A DNA stretch of 33,017 nucleotides from Bacteroidales bacterium (GTDB taxonomy: Bacteria > Bacteroidota > Bacteroidia > Bacteroidales > UBA12077), in contig JAQIBH010000059.1 of NCBI GenBank assembly GCA_027859205.1, forward strand, positions 1-33,017, in the 5' to 3' direction. The translations under genes and the position numbers were made by a program. The stretch's first letter is position 1. Each line of letters begins with the position of its first letter. Positions 1 to 8,059 of this stretch are shown here, piece after piece. The notes beneath the pieces are model-generated. The model had not been told where the DNA came from. It was given only the letters and a program-made list of their open reading frames with translations, and did not search any database.

Positions 1-1086
1 GGTCTTACTGGTATAATTGAACGTCCAGATTTAAAGGGGAAATTAAAACGTCGTCAGCGAATAGGATTGGCTGAAGAAGGAGAATATGCTTATGTTGCTA
101 CCCTTGAAGCTTTAGATCAAGCAAAAATTGATAATTATTTTCTTGATAATAACGATGTTGGAATACTTTATGGAAACGATAGTTCAGCTAAATCAGTTAT
201 TGATTCTTATGATGTACTAAAAGAAAAAAAGGATACTGCCCTTTTAGGATCGGGAGCTATTTTCCAATCGATGAATTCAACAATCACGATGAATTTATCC
301 ACTATTTTCAGATTAAAAGGAATAAATCTTACCGTAAGTGCTGCTTGTGCAAGTGGTTCGCATTCTATTGGATTGGGTTATCATTTAATTAAAAGTGGTT
401 TGCAAAACACTATAATTTGTGGAGGTGGACAAGAAATTAACTATCAATCAATGGGTAGCTTTGATGGCTTAAGCGCATTTTCTATTCGTGAAGACGAACC
501 CACAAAAGCTAGCAGACCATTTGATCGTGATAGAGATGGATTGGTTCCAAGCGGTGGTGCAGCTACGGTTATCTTAGAAAGTTATGAGTCTGCAATAAAA
601 AGAGGTGCACATATTATTGCAGAAGTAATTGGTTATGGATTCTCTTCAAACGGAAATCACATATCAGTCCCTAATGTTGAGGGGCCTGCTAAGTCACTTG
701 AAGCAGCCTTAAAAGATGCACAAGTTAAAGCTGCGCAAATAGATTATATTAACGCACATGCAACTGCAACACCTGTTGGCGATTTAAATGAAGCACAGGC
801 AATAAGCAAGGTGTTTGGTGCCAAGACCCCTTATGTTAGTTCAACAAAATCAATGACAGGACATGAAATGTGGATGGGCGGTGCAAGCGAAATCATTTAT
901 TCGGTATTAATGATGCAAAACTCCTATGTAGCACCAAATATTAATTTTGAAAACCCCGATGAATATTCGGCAAAATTAAATATTGCAACAGAAACTATTA
1001 AAAATCATAATATTGATATATTTTTGTCAAACTCGTTTGGATTTGGTGGCACAAATTCAACTTTAATTGTTAAAAAGATACAATAA
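1..1086 (+). CDS. Beta-ketoacyl-ACP synthase (FabF-like KS), 5' end cut by window edge
   Basis: The reading frame is open from base 1, so the start codon lies outside the window. The TTG at 67 is only the first possible start inside and would remove conserved N-terminal sequence. This is the main body of a condensing enzyme that extends an acyl chain with malonyl-ACP. The nucleophile Cys sits in SAACASGS (codon 346-348), the first His in NAHATATPVGD, the second in STKSMTGHE, and the glycine-rich NSFGFGGTNS loop closes the fold, so the Cys-His-His triad is intact. It is followed 28 bp later by an ACP, its likely partner. The family is certain. The exact role in an aryl-polyene-like pathway is inferred from its neighbours. 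Confidence 0.93.
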   Translation, partial: GLTGIIERPDLKGKLKRRQRIGLAEEGEYAYVATLEALDQAKIDNYFLDNNDVGILYGNDSSAKSVIDSYDVLKEKKDTALLGSGAIFQSMNSTITMNLSTIFRLKGINLTVSAACASGSHSIGLGYHLIKSGLQNTIICGGGQEINYQSMGSFDGLSAFSIREDEPTKASRPFDRDRDGLVPSGGAATVILESYESAIKRGAHIIAEVIGYGFSSNGNHISVPNVEGPAKSLEAALKDAQVKAAQIDYINAHATATPVGDLNEAQAISKVFGAKTPYVSSTKSMTGHEMWMGGASEIIYSVLMMQNSYVAPNINFENPDEYSAKLNIATETIKNHNIDIFLSNSFGFGGTNSTLIVKKIQ

Positions 1087-1114
1087 TTTTAATAATCGCG
1101 TGATAGAATAAAAA

Positions 1115-1363
1115 ATGGAGAATACGGAAATTATTATTAAGGTAAATGATTTTTTAATTGATGAATTTGAACTTGAAGAAAGTCAACTTGTCCCGGAAGC
1201 AAGCTTAAAAAACACTTTAGAAATTGATAGTCTTGACTATGTTGACCTTGTAGTTATAATAGAAAAAAACTTTGGATTTAAAGTAAAAGGTGAAGATTTT
1301 GCAGGCATTAAAACACTCCAGGATTTTTATGATTATATCATAAAACACGCTCAAGCCAATTAA
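1115..1363 (+). CDS. Acyl carrier protein
   Basis: This 82-aa acidic protein has the size and helical pattern of an ACP. Ser39 in the motif IDSLDYVDLV is the expected 4'-phosphopantetheine attachment site, and hydrophobic residues follow it at the usual recognition-helix positions. It carries growing acyl chains as thioesters in the cytoplasm. It lies between a ketosynthase and an LpxL-like acyltransferase and is one of two ACPs in the locus; the other starts at 10382. The two are clearly different in sequence, which suggests separate jobs such as starter versus extender loading. That division is inference. Confidence 0.93.
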   Translation: MENTEIIIKVNDFLIDEFELEESQLVPEASLKNTLEIDSLDYVDLVVIIEKNFGFKVKGEDFAGIKTLQDFYDYIIKHAQAN

Positions 1364-1383
1364 CCCACATTTAGAAAGTTTTC

Positions 1384-1390
1384 GGAGGTG
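1384..1390 (+). promoter_or_regulatory. Strong Shine-Dalgarno site before the LpxL-like gene
   Basis: GGAGGTG lies five bases before the ATG at 1396. Good Shine-Dalgarno sequences are rare in Bacteroidota and in this window, so this one stands out and supports the chosen start. It may raise translation of the acyltransferase relative to neighbouring genes (inference). Confidence 0.6.
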
Positions 1391-1395
1391 TATAA

Positions 1396-2292
1396 ATGCC
1401 ATCATGGAAAGGTCAATCTCGAGGTAATTTATTAGGTTATAAGATATTTATTTTTACCCTAAAATATTTAGGGCTTTCATTTGCATATTTTATATTGTTT
1501 TTTGTTTCCTTTTACTTCTTTATTTTTTCTCGATCCAGTTCAAAAATTACATTTCAATATTTTAGAAAAATACTGAAATATTCCAGGGCTAAAGCGCGTT
1601 GGAGTATCTATTTAAACTATTTGGTATTTGGTAAAGTTATACTTGACAAATTTGCTATTCTGGGTGGTTTAAAAAGTAAATTTACTTATAATTTTGATGG
1701 TGAACATCACTTACGCGAAATGGCTGAAAACAAGACCGGCGGTATAATTGTTAATGCTCATATCGGAAATTTTGAGATCGCTGGACAGTTACTAGAAAGA
1801 TTAAATACCAGGATTAATATTCTAATGCTCGATGCTGAACATCAAAAAATAAAAAAATATTTAACAGAAATATTAACAAATAAAGAAGTAAATATTATTC
1901 CTATACAGAGCGATTTTTCTCACATTGTACCTATTAGTAAAGCTCTAATTGACAAAGAACTAATTGCAATGGCTGGCGATAGATTTATACAGGATAGTAA
2001 AGTTTGCGAGGTCGATTTTATGGGTCAAAAAGCGTTCTTCCCTACGGGTCCATTTTATTTAGCCGCAAGATTTGGAGTTCCTGTTACCTTTGCTTTTGCA
2101 ATGAAAGAGTCTAAAACGCATTATCATTTTTTTGCAACAGCACCCGAAAAAGTAAAAAGGTTTAAAGATCCAGAAGAACAAGAACAAGAGCTCGTAAGAT
2201 TTGTAGGGAAATATGCGAAAGAGTTTGAAAGAATTTTAAGAATGTATCCTTTACAATGGTTTAATTATTACCATTTTTGGAAAACGAAATAA
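1396..2292 (+). CDS. LpxL/HtrB-family lysophospholipid/lipid A-type acyltransferase
   Basis: A 298-aa protein with a hydrophobic N-terminal membrane segment (about residues 18-46), followed by the catalytic HX4E motif in NAHIGNFEIAG (His122, Glu127), as in lauroyl/myristoyl acyltransferases of lipid A synthesis. GDRF near residue 195 and FPTGPFYLAARFGVPV further on fit the later conserved blocks of the family. It should transfer an acyl group from an ACP to a lipid or sugar acceptor at the inner membrane. Homologues occur in aryl-polyene clusters, where they are thought to attach the polyene to a lipid anchor. The acceptor cannot be read from sequence. A strong Shine-Dalgarno precedes the start. 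Confidence 0.85.
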   Translation: MPSWKGQSRGNLLGYKIFIFTLKYLGLSFAYFILFFVSFYFFIFSRSSSKITFQYFRKILKYSRAKARWSIYLNYLVFGKVILDKFAILGGLKSKFTYNFDGEHHLREMAENKTGGIIVNAHIGNFEIAGQLLERLNTRINILMLDAEHQKIKKYLTEILTNKEVNIIPIQSDFSHIVPISKALIDKELIAMAGDRFIQDSKVCEVDFMGQKAFFPTGPFYLAARFGVPVTFAFAMKESKTHYHFFATAPEKVKRFKDPEEQEQELVRFVGKYAKEFERILRMYPLQWFNYYHFWKTK

Positions 2293-2294
2293 TC

Positions 2295-3653
2295 ATGATC
2301 GAAAATAAAATATTATTTATATCAGCAAACCAGCATACAGTACCTTATCCTGTTTATCCAATAGGGCTATCATATATTTCCACGTATTTACAGGAAAAAT
2401 TACCAAATTATGAAAGTAAAATAGTTGACTTAAATTTTAACTCCATTGAAGAATTAAAAACAATAACTAAAGATTACAATCCTAAATATATTGGAGTTTC
2501 ATTCAGAAATATTGATGATGTTAACTCATACAACCGCGAAGAATTTGTTACGCATTACAAAAATGTAATAGACAATCTACGTACTGTATCAAAGGCCAAA
2601 ATTATTGTTGGAGGTTCCGGATTTTCAATATTTCCCGAACTAATGTTTAATCGAATAAATCCAGATTTTGGTGTTTATGGCGAAGGGGAAGAAACTATTT
2701 TAAAACTAATTAATAGTCTCGATAAAAATGAAGATTATACCGGGTTAAATCGACTGGTTTATAAAAAGAATGGACAATGTGTATTTAATAAAAACGAAAG
2801 TTATTTTAGTGATTTAAATTTAGATTTTGATAAAGATTTAATTGATTTTTATTGGGAGAAAAGCGGAATGTTAAACATTCAAACAAAACGTGGATGTCCA
2901 TATAATTGTATTTACTGTACTTATCCCCTAATTGAAGGGAAAAAGGTTCGTACTTTAAATCCAGATAAAATTGTTGATACTTTAAAAAGACTTTATTATC
3001 AGAAAGGAATTGATTATGTATTTTTTACCGATTCTGTTTTTAACATTAATAATAAATACAATTACGAATTAGCTGAAAAGATTATTTCCAGCGGAATAAA
3101 AATTCATTGGGGCGGATATTTTACACATAAAAATTTAGATGAAGATCTTCTAAAGATTTTAAAAAAATCCGGATTACAACACGTTGAATTTGGCACCGAA
3201 GCAATTTCTGAGAAAACACTGAAGACATACGGAAAAAATTTTACTGTAAATGAGGTTCTTGAAAAATCAGCATTATGTAATAAATTAGATATTGATTTTG
3301 CACATTTTCTTATTACCGGAGGATATGGGGAAACCGATGAAACAGTTAATGAAACTTTTGAGAACTCAAAGTTAATTGACAATACCGTCTTTTTTACTTT
3401 TGTTGGGATGCGTATTTATCCTGGAACTAAGCTTCAAGCGCATGCAATTCGGGAGGGTGTTATAGATAAGAATGATGATCTTTTAGCTCCAAAATATTAT
3501 CTTTCGAAAGAAGTAAATTACGATACTTTAAAAGAAAGGGCTTTAAAAACTCGCAAAAGATGGGTATTTCCAGATGAGGATACTGCTACTATTACAAATA
3601 AATTACGGCAAAGAAATAAAAAAGGACCGCTATGGGAATATATGACAATGTAA
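2295..3653 (+). CDS. B12-binding-domain radical SAM enzyme of lipid biosynthesis type
   Basis: The N-terminal ~130 residues have the Rossmann-like layout of cobalamin-binding domains (PVYPIGLSYISTYLQ, then IIVGGSGFSIFPE). A radical SAM core follows, with the [4Fe-4S] motif RGCPYNCIYC (Cys201, Cys205, Cys208 from this start). The classic DxHxxG cobalamin-histidine motif is not seen, as in many class B-like members. Such enzymes catalyse radical methylation or rearrangement. The substrate here is unknown but is presumably an acyl chain on ACP or a lipid. I chose ATG 2295, two bases after the previous stop. ATG 2277 is possible, overlaps the previous gene and adds MENEII. The 3' end overlaps the next gene by 22 bp, suggesting translational coupling. 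Confidence 0.85.
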   Translation: MIENKILFISANQHTVPYPVYPIGLSYISTYLQEKLPNYESKIVDLNFNSIEELKTITKDYNPKYIGVSFRNIDDVNSYNREEFVTHYKNVIDNLRTVSKAKIIVGGSGFSIFPELMFNRINPDFGVYGEGEETILKLINSLDKNEDYTGLNRLVYKKNGQCVFNKNESYFSDLNLDFDKDLIDFYWEKSGMLNIQTKRGCPYNCIYCTYPLIEGKKVRTLNPDKIVDTLKRLYYQKGIDYVFFTDSVFNINNKYNYELAEKIISSGIKIHWGGYFTHKNLDEDLLKILKKSGLQHVEFGTEAISEKTLKTYGKNFTVNEVLEKSALCNKLDIDFAHFLITGGYGETDETVNETFENSKLIDNTVFFTFVGMRIYPGTKLQAHAIREGVIDKNDDLLAPKYYLSKEVNYDTLKERALKTRKRWVFPDEDTATITNKLRQRNKKGPLWEYMTM

Positions 3654-4069
3654 TTGCAGATAGCAAGACAATTCAGCTGTTTATTCCACAACGTGCACCT
3701 ATGGTTATGGTCGAAAAATTACATAAAGCCGAAGGCGGACAAACAATAAGTAGTTTAGATATTTCGGAAAGTAATATTTTTTGTAAAGATGGATATTTAC
3801 AAGAGCCCGGACTAATTGAAAATATTGCACAAACAGCAGCTGTTGGAGTTGGTTTTGAATATAGAAATGAGGATAAAAAGGTCCCAACAGGATATATTGG
3901 TGCAGTTCAAAAGTTGACAATTCATAATTTACCAAAAATTGGTAAAACAATAATTACTGAGGTTAATGTTGAACATAAAGTATTTAACACAACCTTAATA
4001 AACGGAAAAATTACTTGTGAAAATCAGTTAATTGCTGATTGCTCAATGAAAATATTTTTAAACGAATAA
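3632..4069 (+). CDS. Hot-dog-fold 3-hydroxyacyl-ACP dehydratase subunit (ApeP-like)
   Basis: A 145-aa hot-dog protein starting inside the end of the radical SAM gene. IPQRAPMVMVEKL (residues 18-30) is the hallmark opening of the FabZ/ApeP-type dehydratases. The helix that carries the acidic catalytic residue is present as EPGLIENIAQTAA, with Glu63 in the ExxAQ arrangement. The HFPG histidine expected about 14 residues earlier is missing; no His lies in that stretch. So this subunit appears able to donate the acid but not the base. A second hot-dog gene at 15312 shows the reverse pattern. It probably dehydrates 3-hydroxyacyl-ACP in a heteromer. The family assignment is good; the heteromer is inference. 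Confidence 0.82.
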   Translation: MGIYDNVIADSKTIQLFIPQRAPMVMVEKLHKAEGGQTISSLDISESNIFCKDGYLQEPGLIENIAQTAAVGVGFEYRNEDKKVPTGYIGAVQKLTIHNLPKIGKTIITEVNVEHKVFNTTLINGKITCENQLIADCSMKIFLNE

Positions 4070-4100
4070 AAGTTTACATTGACAACCTAAATTTATCGTT

Positions 4101-4505
4101 ATGGAAAAAGATCAAGTACCACAAGATATAGGCATAACCGGAGGTGTTACGCGCGAAGTACAATATGCAGTTGACAAAGATGGTAAATATGTAAAAGTGT
4201 TGAGTAAAGGGTGGGAACCTAAGAATATAGTAAATGAGCTTGCCTGGGATGATATTCAAGAAAGTATCGATATTGCTAATGAAAAAATCATGGACGAAAA
4301 AGCAAGCCCCTTATTATACTTTATGGAGAAAAGCATAATGGATGTTTCTTTGTTAGCAAATTATATTGAACTCCCAACATGGAAAGTAAAAAAACACTTA
4401 AAACCTAAAGGATTTAAAAAACTTAATCAACAACGATTAGATAATTACGCAAAAATCTTTGAAATTAGCGTAGACGAATTAATAAATTACAAACCTGAAA
4501 ATTAA
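4101..4505 (+). CDS. Unknown protein with a C-terminal helix-turn-helix-like segment
   Basis: I do not recognise a named family. The 134-aa product has an N-terminal part with GITGGVTREVQYAVD and GWEPKNIVNELAWDDI, then a helical linker. Its C-terminal segment (about residues 80-134) runs DVSLLANYIELPTWKVKKHL...LDNYAKIFEISVDEL. That segment resembles a small XRE/Cro-like helix-turn-helix, with the pattern LA-x-hydrophobic turn, basic recognition helix and ISVDEL. No signal peptide or membrane segment is visible. It lies 31 bp after the dehydratase and 2 bp before the BtrH-like gene, so it is probably co-translated with it. It could be a scaffold or regulator, and no enzymatic motif was seen. 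Confidence 0.75.
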   Translation: MEKDQVPQDIGITGGVTREVQYAVDKDGKYVKVLSKGWEPKNIVNELAWDDIQESIDIANEKIMDEKASPLLYFMEKSIMDVSLLANYIELPTWKVKKHLKPKGFKKLNQQRLDNYAKIFEISVDELINYKPEN

Positions 4506-4507
4506 AA

Positions 4508-5512
4508 ATGAAACTTGAATTCGAACATATACCTGCAGGCCATTGTGAAAATGGTGTTATTTCTAGCTTATTAAAATATCATGGACTTAATATAAGCGAA
4601 GCCATGGTTTTTGGAATTGGCAGTGGTTACTTTTTTGCATATATGCCTTTTGTTAAGCTTAACGGAATACCGTTGGCTTCTTTTCGTCCTGTTCCAGGAA
4701 TGATATTTGCAAAAGCAGCAAAACGGCTTGGAATAAAAATGAAAAAGCAAACATTCAGAAAGCAACCAAAAAGAGCTATGGATGAATTGGATAGAGTTCT
4801 TGAAAAGAAACTTCCTGTTGGAATCCAATCTGGAGTTTTTCATTTAACATACTTCCCTCCTGCTTATCGTTTTCATTTTAACGCACATAATTTAACTGTT
4901 TATGGTAAAGAGGATAATACTTATTTTATAAGTGATCCTGTAATGGAATATGCCACGACACTTACTTACGATGAACTTAAAAAAGCACGGTTTGCAAAAG
5001 GACCATTAAGTCCGAATGGTAAAATGTATTATCCAATTGAAATACCTGAAGAAATTGATCTTAAATCAGCAATTCGAAAAGGGATTAAACAAACAACTGA
5101 CTGGATGTTAACTATTCCGGTTCCATTATTTGGAGTAAAAGGAATTAGATATCTATCAAAAAGAATAAGGAAATGGCCCAATAAACTTGGGACTAAAAGA
5201 GCAGCTGCTTACTTAGCACAATTGGTGCGAATGCTTGAGGAAATTGGAACTGGAGGAGCTGGATTTAGATTTATTTATGCTGCATTTTTGCAGGAAGTTG
5301 CTGGCGTAATGCAAGACGACAGATACAACGATATGTCCACCGAAATGACAAAAATTGGTGATAAATGGAGAAATGTTTCATCATTGGCAGCCCAAACATG
5401 TAAAGGTCGATCATCTGATCCAGACGGATATAATACTGTGGCTAATTTAATGCTTGAAATAGCAGATGATGAAGAAAGATTTTTCACTGAATTAAAAAAA
5501 CTATTAAAATAA
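4508..5512 (+). CDS. BtrH-like acyl-ACP-dependent acyltransferase
   Basis: The 334-aa protein matches the BtrH N-terminal domain plus its usual C-terminal companion domain (DUF4872 type). The papain-like catalytic set is visible: Cys13 in AGHCENGVISSLL, His127 in FNAHNLTVYG and Asp143 in YFISDPV. In butirosin synthesis BtrH moves an acyl group from an ACP to an amine. By analogy this enzyme would release an ACP-bound chain onto an amino group of an unknown acceptor. It follows the unknown 134-aa gene by 2 bp, and its stop overlaps the ATG of the ABC ATPase by one base. The family call is confident; the acceptor is unknown. Confidence 0.83.
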   Translation: MKLEFEHIPAGHCENGVISSLLKYHGLNISEAMVFGIGSGYFFAYMPFVKLNGIPLASFRPVPGMIFAKAAKRLGIKMKKQTFRKQPKRAMDELDRVLEKKLPVGIQSGVFHLTYFPPAYRFHFNAHNLTVYGKEDNTYFISDPVMEYATTLTYDELKKARFAKGPLSPNGKMYYPIEIPEEIDLKSAIRKGIKQTTDWMLTIPVPLFGVKGIRYLSKRIRKWPNKLGTKRAAAYLAQLVRMLEEIGTGGAGFRFIYAAFLQEVAGVMQDDRYNDMSTEMTKIGDKWRNVSSLAAQTCKGRSSDPDGYNTVANLMLEIADDEERFFTELKKLLK

Positions 5513-6270
5513 TGCAGGAAAATCAACATATAATTGAATTAAAATATCTTACAAAATATTATAAAGGTTCAAATATTCCTGCTATTGATAATATTAGCCT
5601 TAACATAGATAAAGGCGAAATATACGGTTTGCTAGGACCTAATGGAGCAGGAAAAACAACAACAATTTCAATATTATGCGGTTTATTTGGACCTACATCT
5701 GGCAATGTTTTCATTGACGGTTTGGAATACAAACATTCATCTGAAAAAATTAAGAATATAATTGGTGTTGTTCCCCAGGAAATTGCTCTTTATCCATCAC
5801 TTACAGCAAAAGAAAATCTTAATTTCTTTGGGCATATGTATGGTTTAAAAGGCAAACAATTAAAAAATAGAATTGATGAATGCCTTGAATTATTTGGATT
5901 AGAAAAAAATGCAAATCGTCGAATTAAAACGTTCTCTGGTGGAATGAAACGTCGTATCAATATAATTGCAGGTATACTTCATAAACCAAAAATTTTATAT
6001 TTAGACGAACCAACCGTTGGTGTTGACGTACAATCAAGAAATGTTATTCTGGATCATCTCCGAGATTTAAATAGGGATGGAACAACAATAATATATACTT
6101 CACACTATATGGAAGAAGCTGAGAATTTATGTTCTAGAGTTGCTATTATTGACATGGGCAAAATTATTACAGAAGGTAAGCCTAAAGAATTAATTAACAG
6201 CAAGGAAGAGTACTCCGATTTAGAAAGCATCTTTTTAAACATAACAGGCAGAGCTTTACGCGACGAATAA
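5512..6270 (+). CDS. ABC transporter ATP-binding protein (ABC-2 type)
   Basis: A complete 252-aa nucleotide-binding domain. Walker A is GPNGAGKTT (residues 42-50), the signature is FSGGM (141-145), Walker B is ILYLDE (161-166) and the switch His is His198 in TSHYMEEAE. The VPQE Q-loop lies near residue 89. It powers export with the permease encoded 11 bp downstream. Its ATG overlaps the stop of the BtrH-like gene, so the pair is in the biosynthetic operon and most likely exports the product or a lipid-linked form of it (inference). Confidence 0.95.
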   Translation: MQENQHIIELKYLTKYYKGSNIPAIDNISLNIDKGEIYGLLGPNGAGKTTTISILCGLFGPTSGNVFIDGLEYKHSSEKIKNIIGVVPQEIALYPSLTAKENLNFFGHMYGLKGKQLKNRIDECLELFGLEKNANRRIKTFSGGMKRRINIIAGILHKPKILYLDEPTVGVDVQSRNVILDHLRDLNRDGTTIIYTSHYMEEAENLCSRVAIIDMGKIITEGKPKELINSKEEYSDLESIFLNITGRALRDE

Positions 6271-6281
6271 AATATTAAGAT

Positions 6282-7565
6282 ATGCGCAGATTATTATCAT
6301 CAATATATAAAGAATTTTTAGTTCTTATTAGAGACAGAGCAGGTTTGGCAATATTATTTATTATGCCTTTAGTTCTTATTTTAATAATGACTGTAATACA
6401 AGATGCAACCTTTAAAACTGTTAAAGAAGTTGATATTTCAATGATTTTAGTAAATAACGATAAAGACAATTTGGGCGAAGCAATCAGTAAAGGTTTATAC
6501 TCTTCCAATTTTTTTAAAATTGTTGAAGAAATAGATGGAGTAAAAATTACTGAAGAATTAGCTGAAGAATTAGTTGCAAAGGGTGAATATAAAATTGGAA
6601 TTATTATCCCAGAGAGAGCAACCGAAGCTATCCGAGGAAATGTAAATGCTTTAATTAACAAATCGTTTAAATCTTTTAATATTCCGGGAGTTAAAAAAAG
6701 AACAAAGAAAAGCACCATTGATGTTACTATTTATATTGACCCAGTAACCAGCCCTTCATTTAGAAATATGGTAATGAGCTCCTTAAAGGAATTTACATCA
6801 CAACTTGAAATAGAAATGTTTTTTAAGAATTTTTCTGAGGCTTTAACTCAACTAATGCCTGATCAAAAACCTATTAAATTTGAAAGTTTCGAGACAATTA
6901 AATATCAGGAAATAAATGCATCGACAACCGGAGTTACTAAATTACCAAATTCAGTTCAGCATAATGTACCTGCATGGACTATGTTTGCAATGTTTTTTAT
7001 CGTTTTACCAATGGCAGGAAACATAATAAAAGAACGAGAAGATGGAAGTGCCTTTAGATTAAAAACAATGCCCGGTTCTTTTGTTACAGTTATGTTCAGT
7101 AAAATTTTTGTTTTTCTGGGGGTTGCTTTTTTACAATTCATTTTAATGTTGCTAGTGGGTGTTTATATTATGCCTTTGTTAGGGTTGCCTCAATTGGAAA
7201 TTGGACCACATAAAATTGCATTAGCAGTTATGGCTTTAGCATCAGGATTGGCAGCAACCGGTTATGGTGTTGCGATTGGAACAATTGCAACTACACATGA
7301 ACAAGCAGCTACTTTCGGCGCAGTTTCTATTATTATTTTTGCTGCACTTGGTGGTATTTGGGTACCTGTTTATATTATGCCTCCTGCTATGCGAATTTTA
7401 AGCCAATTTTCTCCATTGCAATGGGGTCTGAACGGCTTTTATGATATTCTATTACGCGGAGGAGATTTGTTTGTTGTATTGGCAGAAACGGGAAAACTCT
7501 TATTCTTTTTTATACTAATGCTTATTATAGCAATAGTTTATAATAATTATAACAAAACGAAATAA
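6282..7565 (+). CDS. ABC-2 type transporter permease
   Basis: A 427-aa membrane protein. One helix near residues 20-40 is followed by a large extracytoplasmic domain (about 45-225). Five further helices come after it, including VPAWTMFAMFFIVLPMAGNII, VFLGVAFLQFILMLLVG, LAVMALASGLAATGYGVAIG, SIIIFAALGGIWVPV and LLFFFILMLIIAIVYNN. The KEREDGSAFRLKTMP loop is typical of ABC-2 permeases coupling to the ATPase. It forms the exporter with the upstream ATPase. After this gene the operon is interrupted by a four-helix-bundle gene. Confidence 0.93.
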   Translation: MRRLLSSIYKEFLVLIRDRAGLAILFIMPLVLILIMTVIQDATFKTVKEVDISMILVNNDKDNLGEAISKGLYSSNFFKIVEEIDGVKITEELAEELVAKGEYKIGIIIPERATEAIRGNVNALINKSFKSFNIPGVKKRTKKSTIDVTIYIDPVTSPSFRNMVMSSLKEFTSQLEIEMFFKNFSEALTQLMPDQKPIKFESFETIKYQEINASTTGVTKLPNSVQHNVPAWTMFAMFFIVLPMAGNIIKEREDGSAFRLKTMPGSFVTVMFSKIFVFLGVAFLQFILMLLVGVYIMPLLGLPQLEIGPHKIALAVMALASGLAATGYGVAIGTIATTHEQAATFGAVSIIIFAALGGIWVPVYIMPPAMRILSQFSPLQWGLNGFYDILLRGGDLFVVLAETGKLLFFFILMLIIAIVYNNYNKTK

Positions 7566-7570
7566 AAGAT

Positions 7571-7588
7571 AGTTTCAAGTACAAAGTT
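7571..7588 (+). repeat. Left arm of imperfect inverted repeat around the four-helix-bundle gene
   Basis: The 18-nt segment AGTTTCAAGTACAAAGTT matches the reverse complement of 8033-8050 at 15 of 18 positions. The two arms bracket the four-helix-bundle gene 7603-7992, which suggests that the gene and its flanks entered as a unit. Confidence 0.5.
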
Positions 7589-7602
7589 AAAAGTACTCAG
7601 AT

Positions 7603-7992
7603 ATGGCAGGATTTACAAAATTTGAAGAAATAGAAGCTTGGAAAAGAGCAAGAGAATTATGTAAATTAATTTATAAAATAACTCTAAATGCTAATTTTTC
7701 AAGAGATTTCTCTTTAAAAGATCAAATCAGAAGATCTTCTGGTTCTGTAATGGATAATATTGCTGAGGGTTTTGAAAGAGGAGGGAAAAAGGAATTTATA
7801 CAATTCTTGTATATCTCAAAATCATCATCCGCTGAAACTAAATCAAAACTTTATAGAGCCCTAGATTATGAATATATCAACAAAGAAGAATTTGAGAGTT
7901 GTTATGAAAAATGTAATGAATGTTCAAAAATATTAGCAGGACTTATTAATTATTTAAAATCATCTGAAATTAAAGGGCCTAAATACCTATAA
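7603..7992 (+). CDS. Four helix bundle protein (23S rRNA intervening-sequence/Avd-like family)
   Basis: A 129-aa helical protein with family hallmarks: FEEIEAWKRARELCKLIY at the start, the central DQIRRSSGSVMDNIAEGFERG block, and EFIQFLYISKSSSAETKSKLYRALD. Relatives are found in intervening sequences of 23S rRNA genes, as stand-alone genes scattered in Bacteroidota, and as the Avd accessory protein of diversity-generating retroelements. No reverse transcriptase or template/variable repeat is seen nearby, so a retroelement role is not supported. It is unrelated to the pathway and sits between exporter and thioesterase genes. Imperfect inverted repeats flank it (7571-7588 and 8033-8050), which fits insertion as a small cassette. 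Confidence 0.88.
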   Translation: MAGFTKFEEIEAWKRARELCKLIYKITLNANFSRDFSLKDQIRRSSGSVMDNIAEGFERGGKKEFIQFLYISKSSSAETKSKLYRALDYEYINKEEFESCYEKCNECSKILAGLINYLKSSEIKGPKYL

Positions 7993-8032
7993 CTACGTAT
8001 TAGTTACTGTGTACTCAATATTGGGTGCTAGA

Positions 8033-8050
8033 AACTAAGTACTTTAAACT
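8033..8050 (+). repeat. Right arm of imperfect inverted repeat around the four-helix-bundle gene
   Basis: Reverse complement of 7571-7588 at 15 of 18 positions. It lies between the four-helix-bundle gene and the TTG start of the thioesterase, so it overlaps the region where the thioesterase start signals must lie. Confidence 0.5.
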
Positions 8051-8059
8051 TATTTAAAA

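Noticed and set aside
6275-6718. A 147-codon minus-strand frame opposite the ABC permease
   Set aside because: It is antisense to a clear permease gene, and its hydrophobic composition mirrors the other strand.
7603-7992. Diversity-generating retroelement because of the Avd-like four-helix-bundle protein
   Set aside because: No reverse transcriptase, template repeat or variable repeat is visible in the surrounding sequence.
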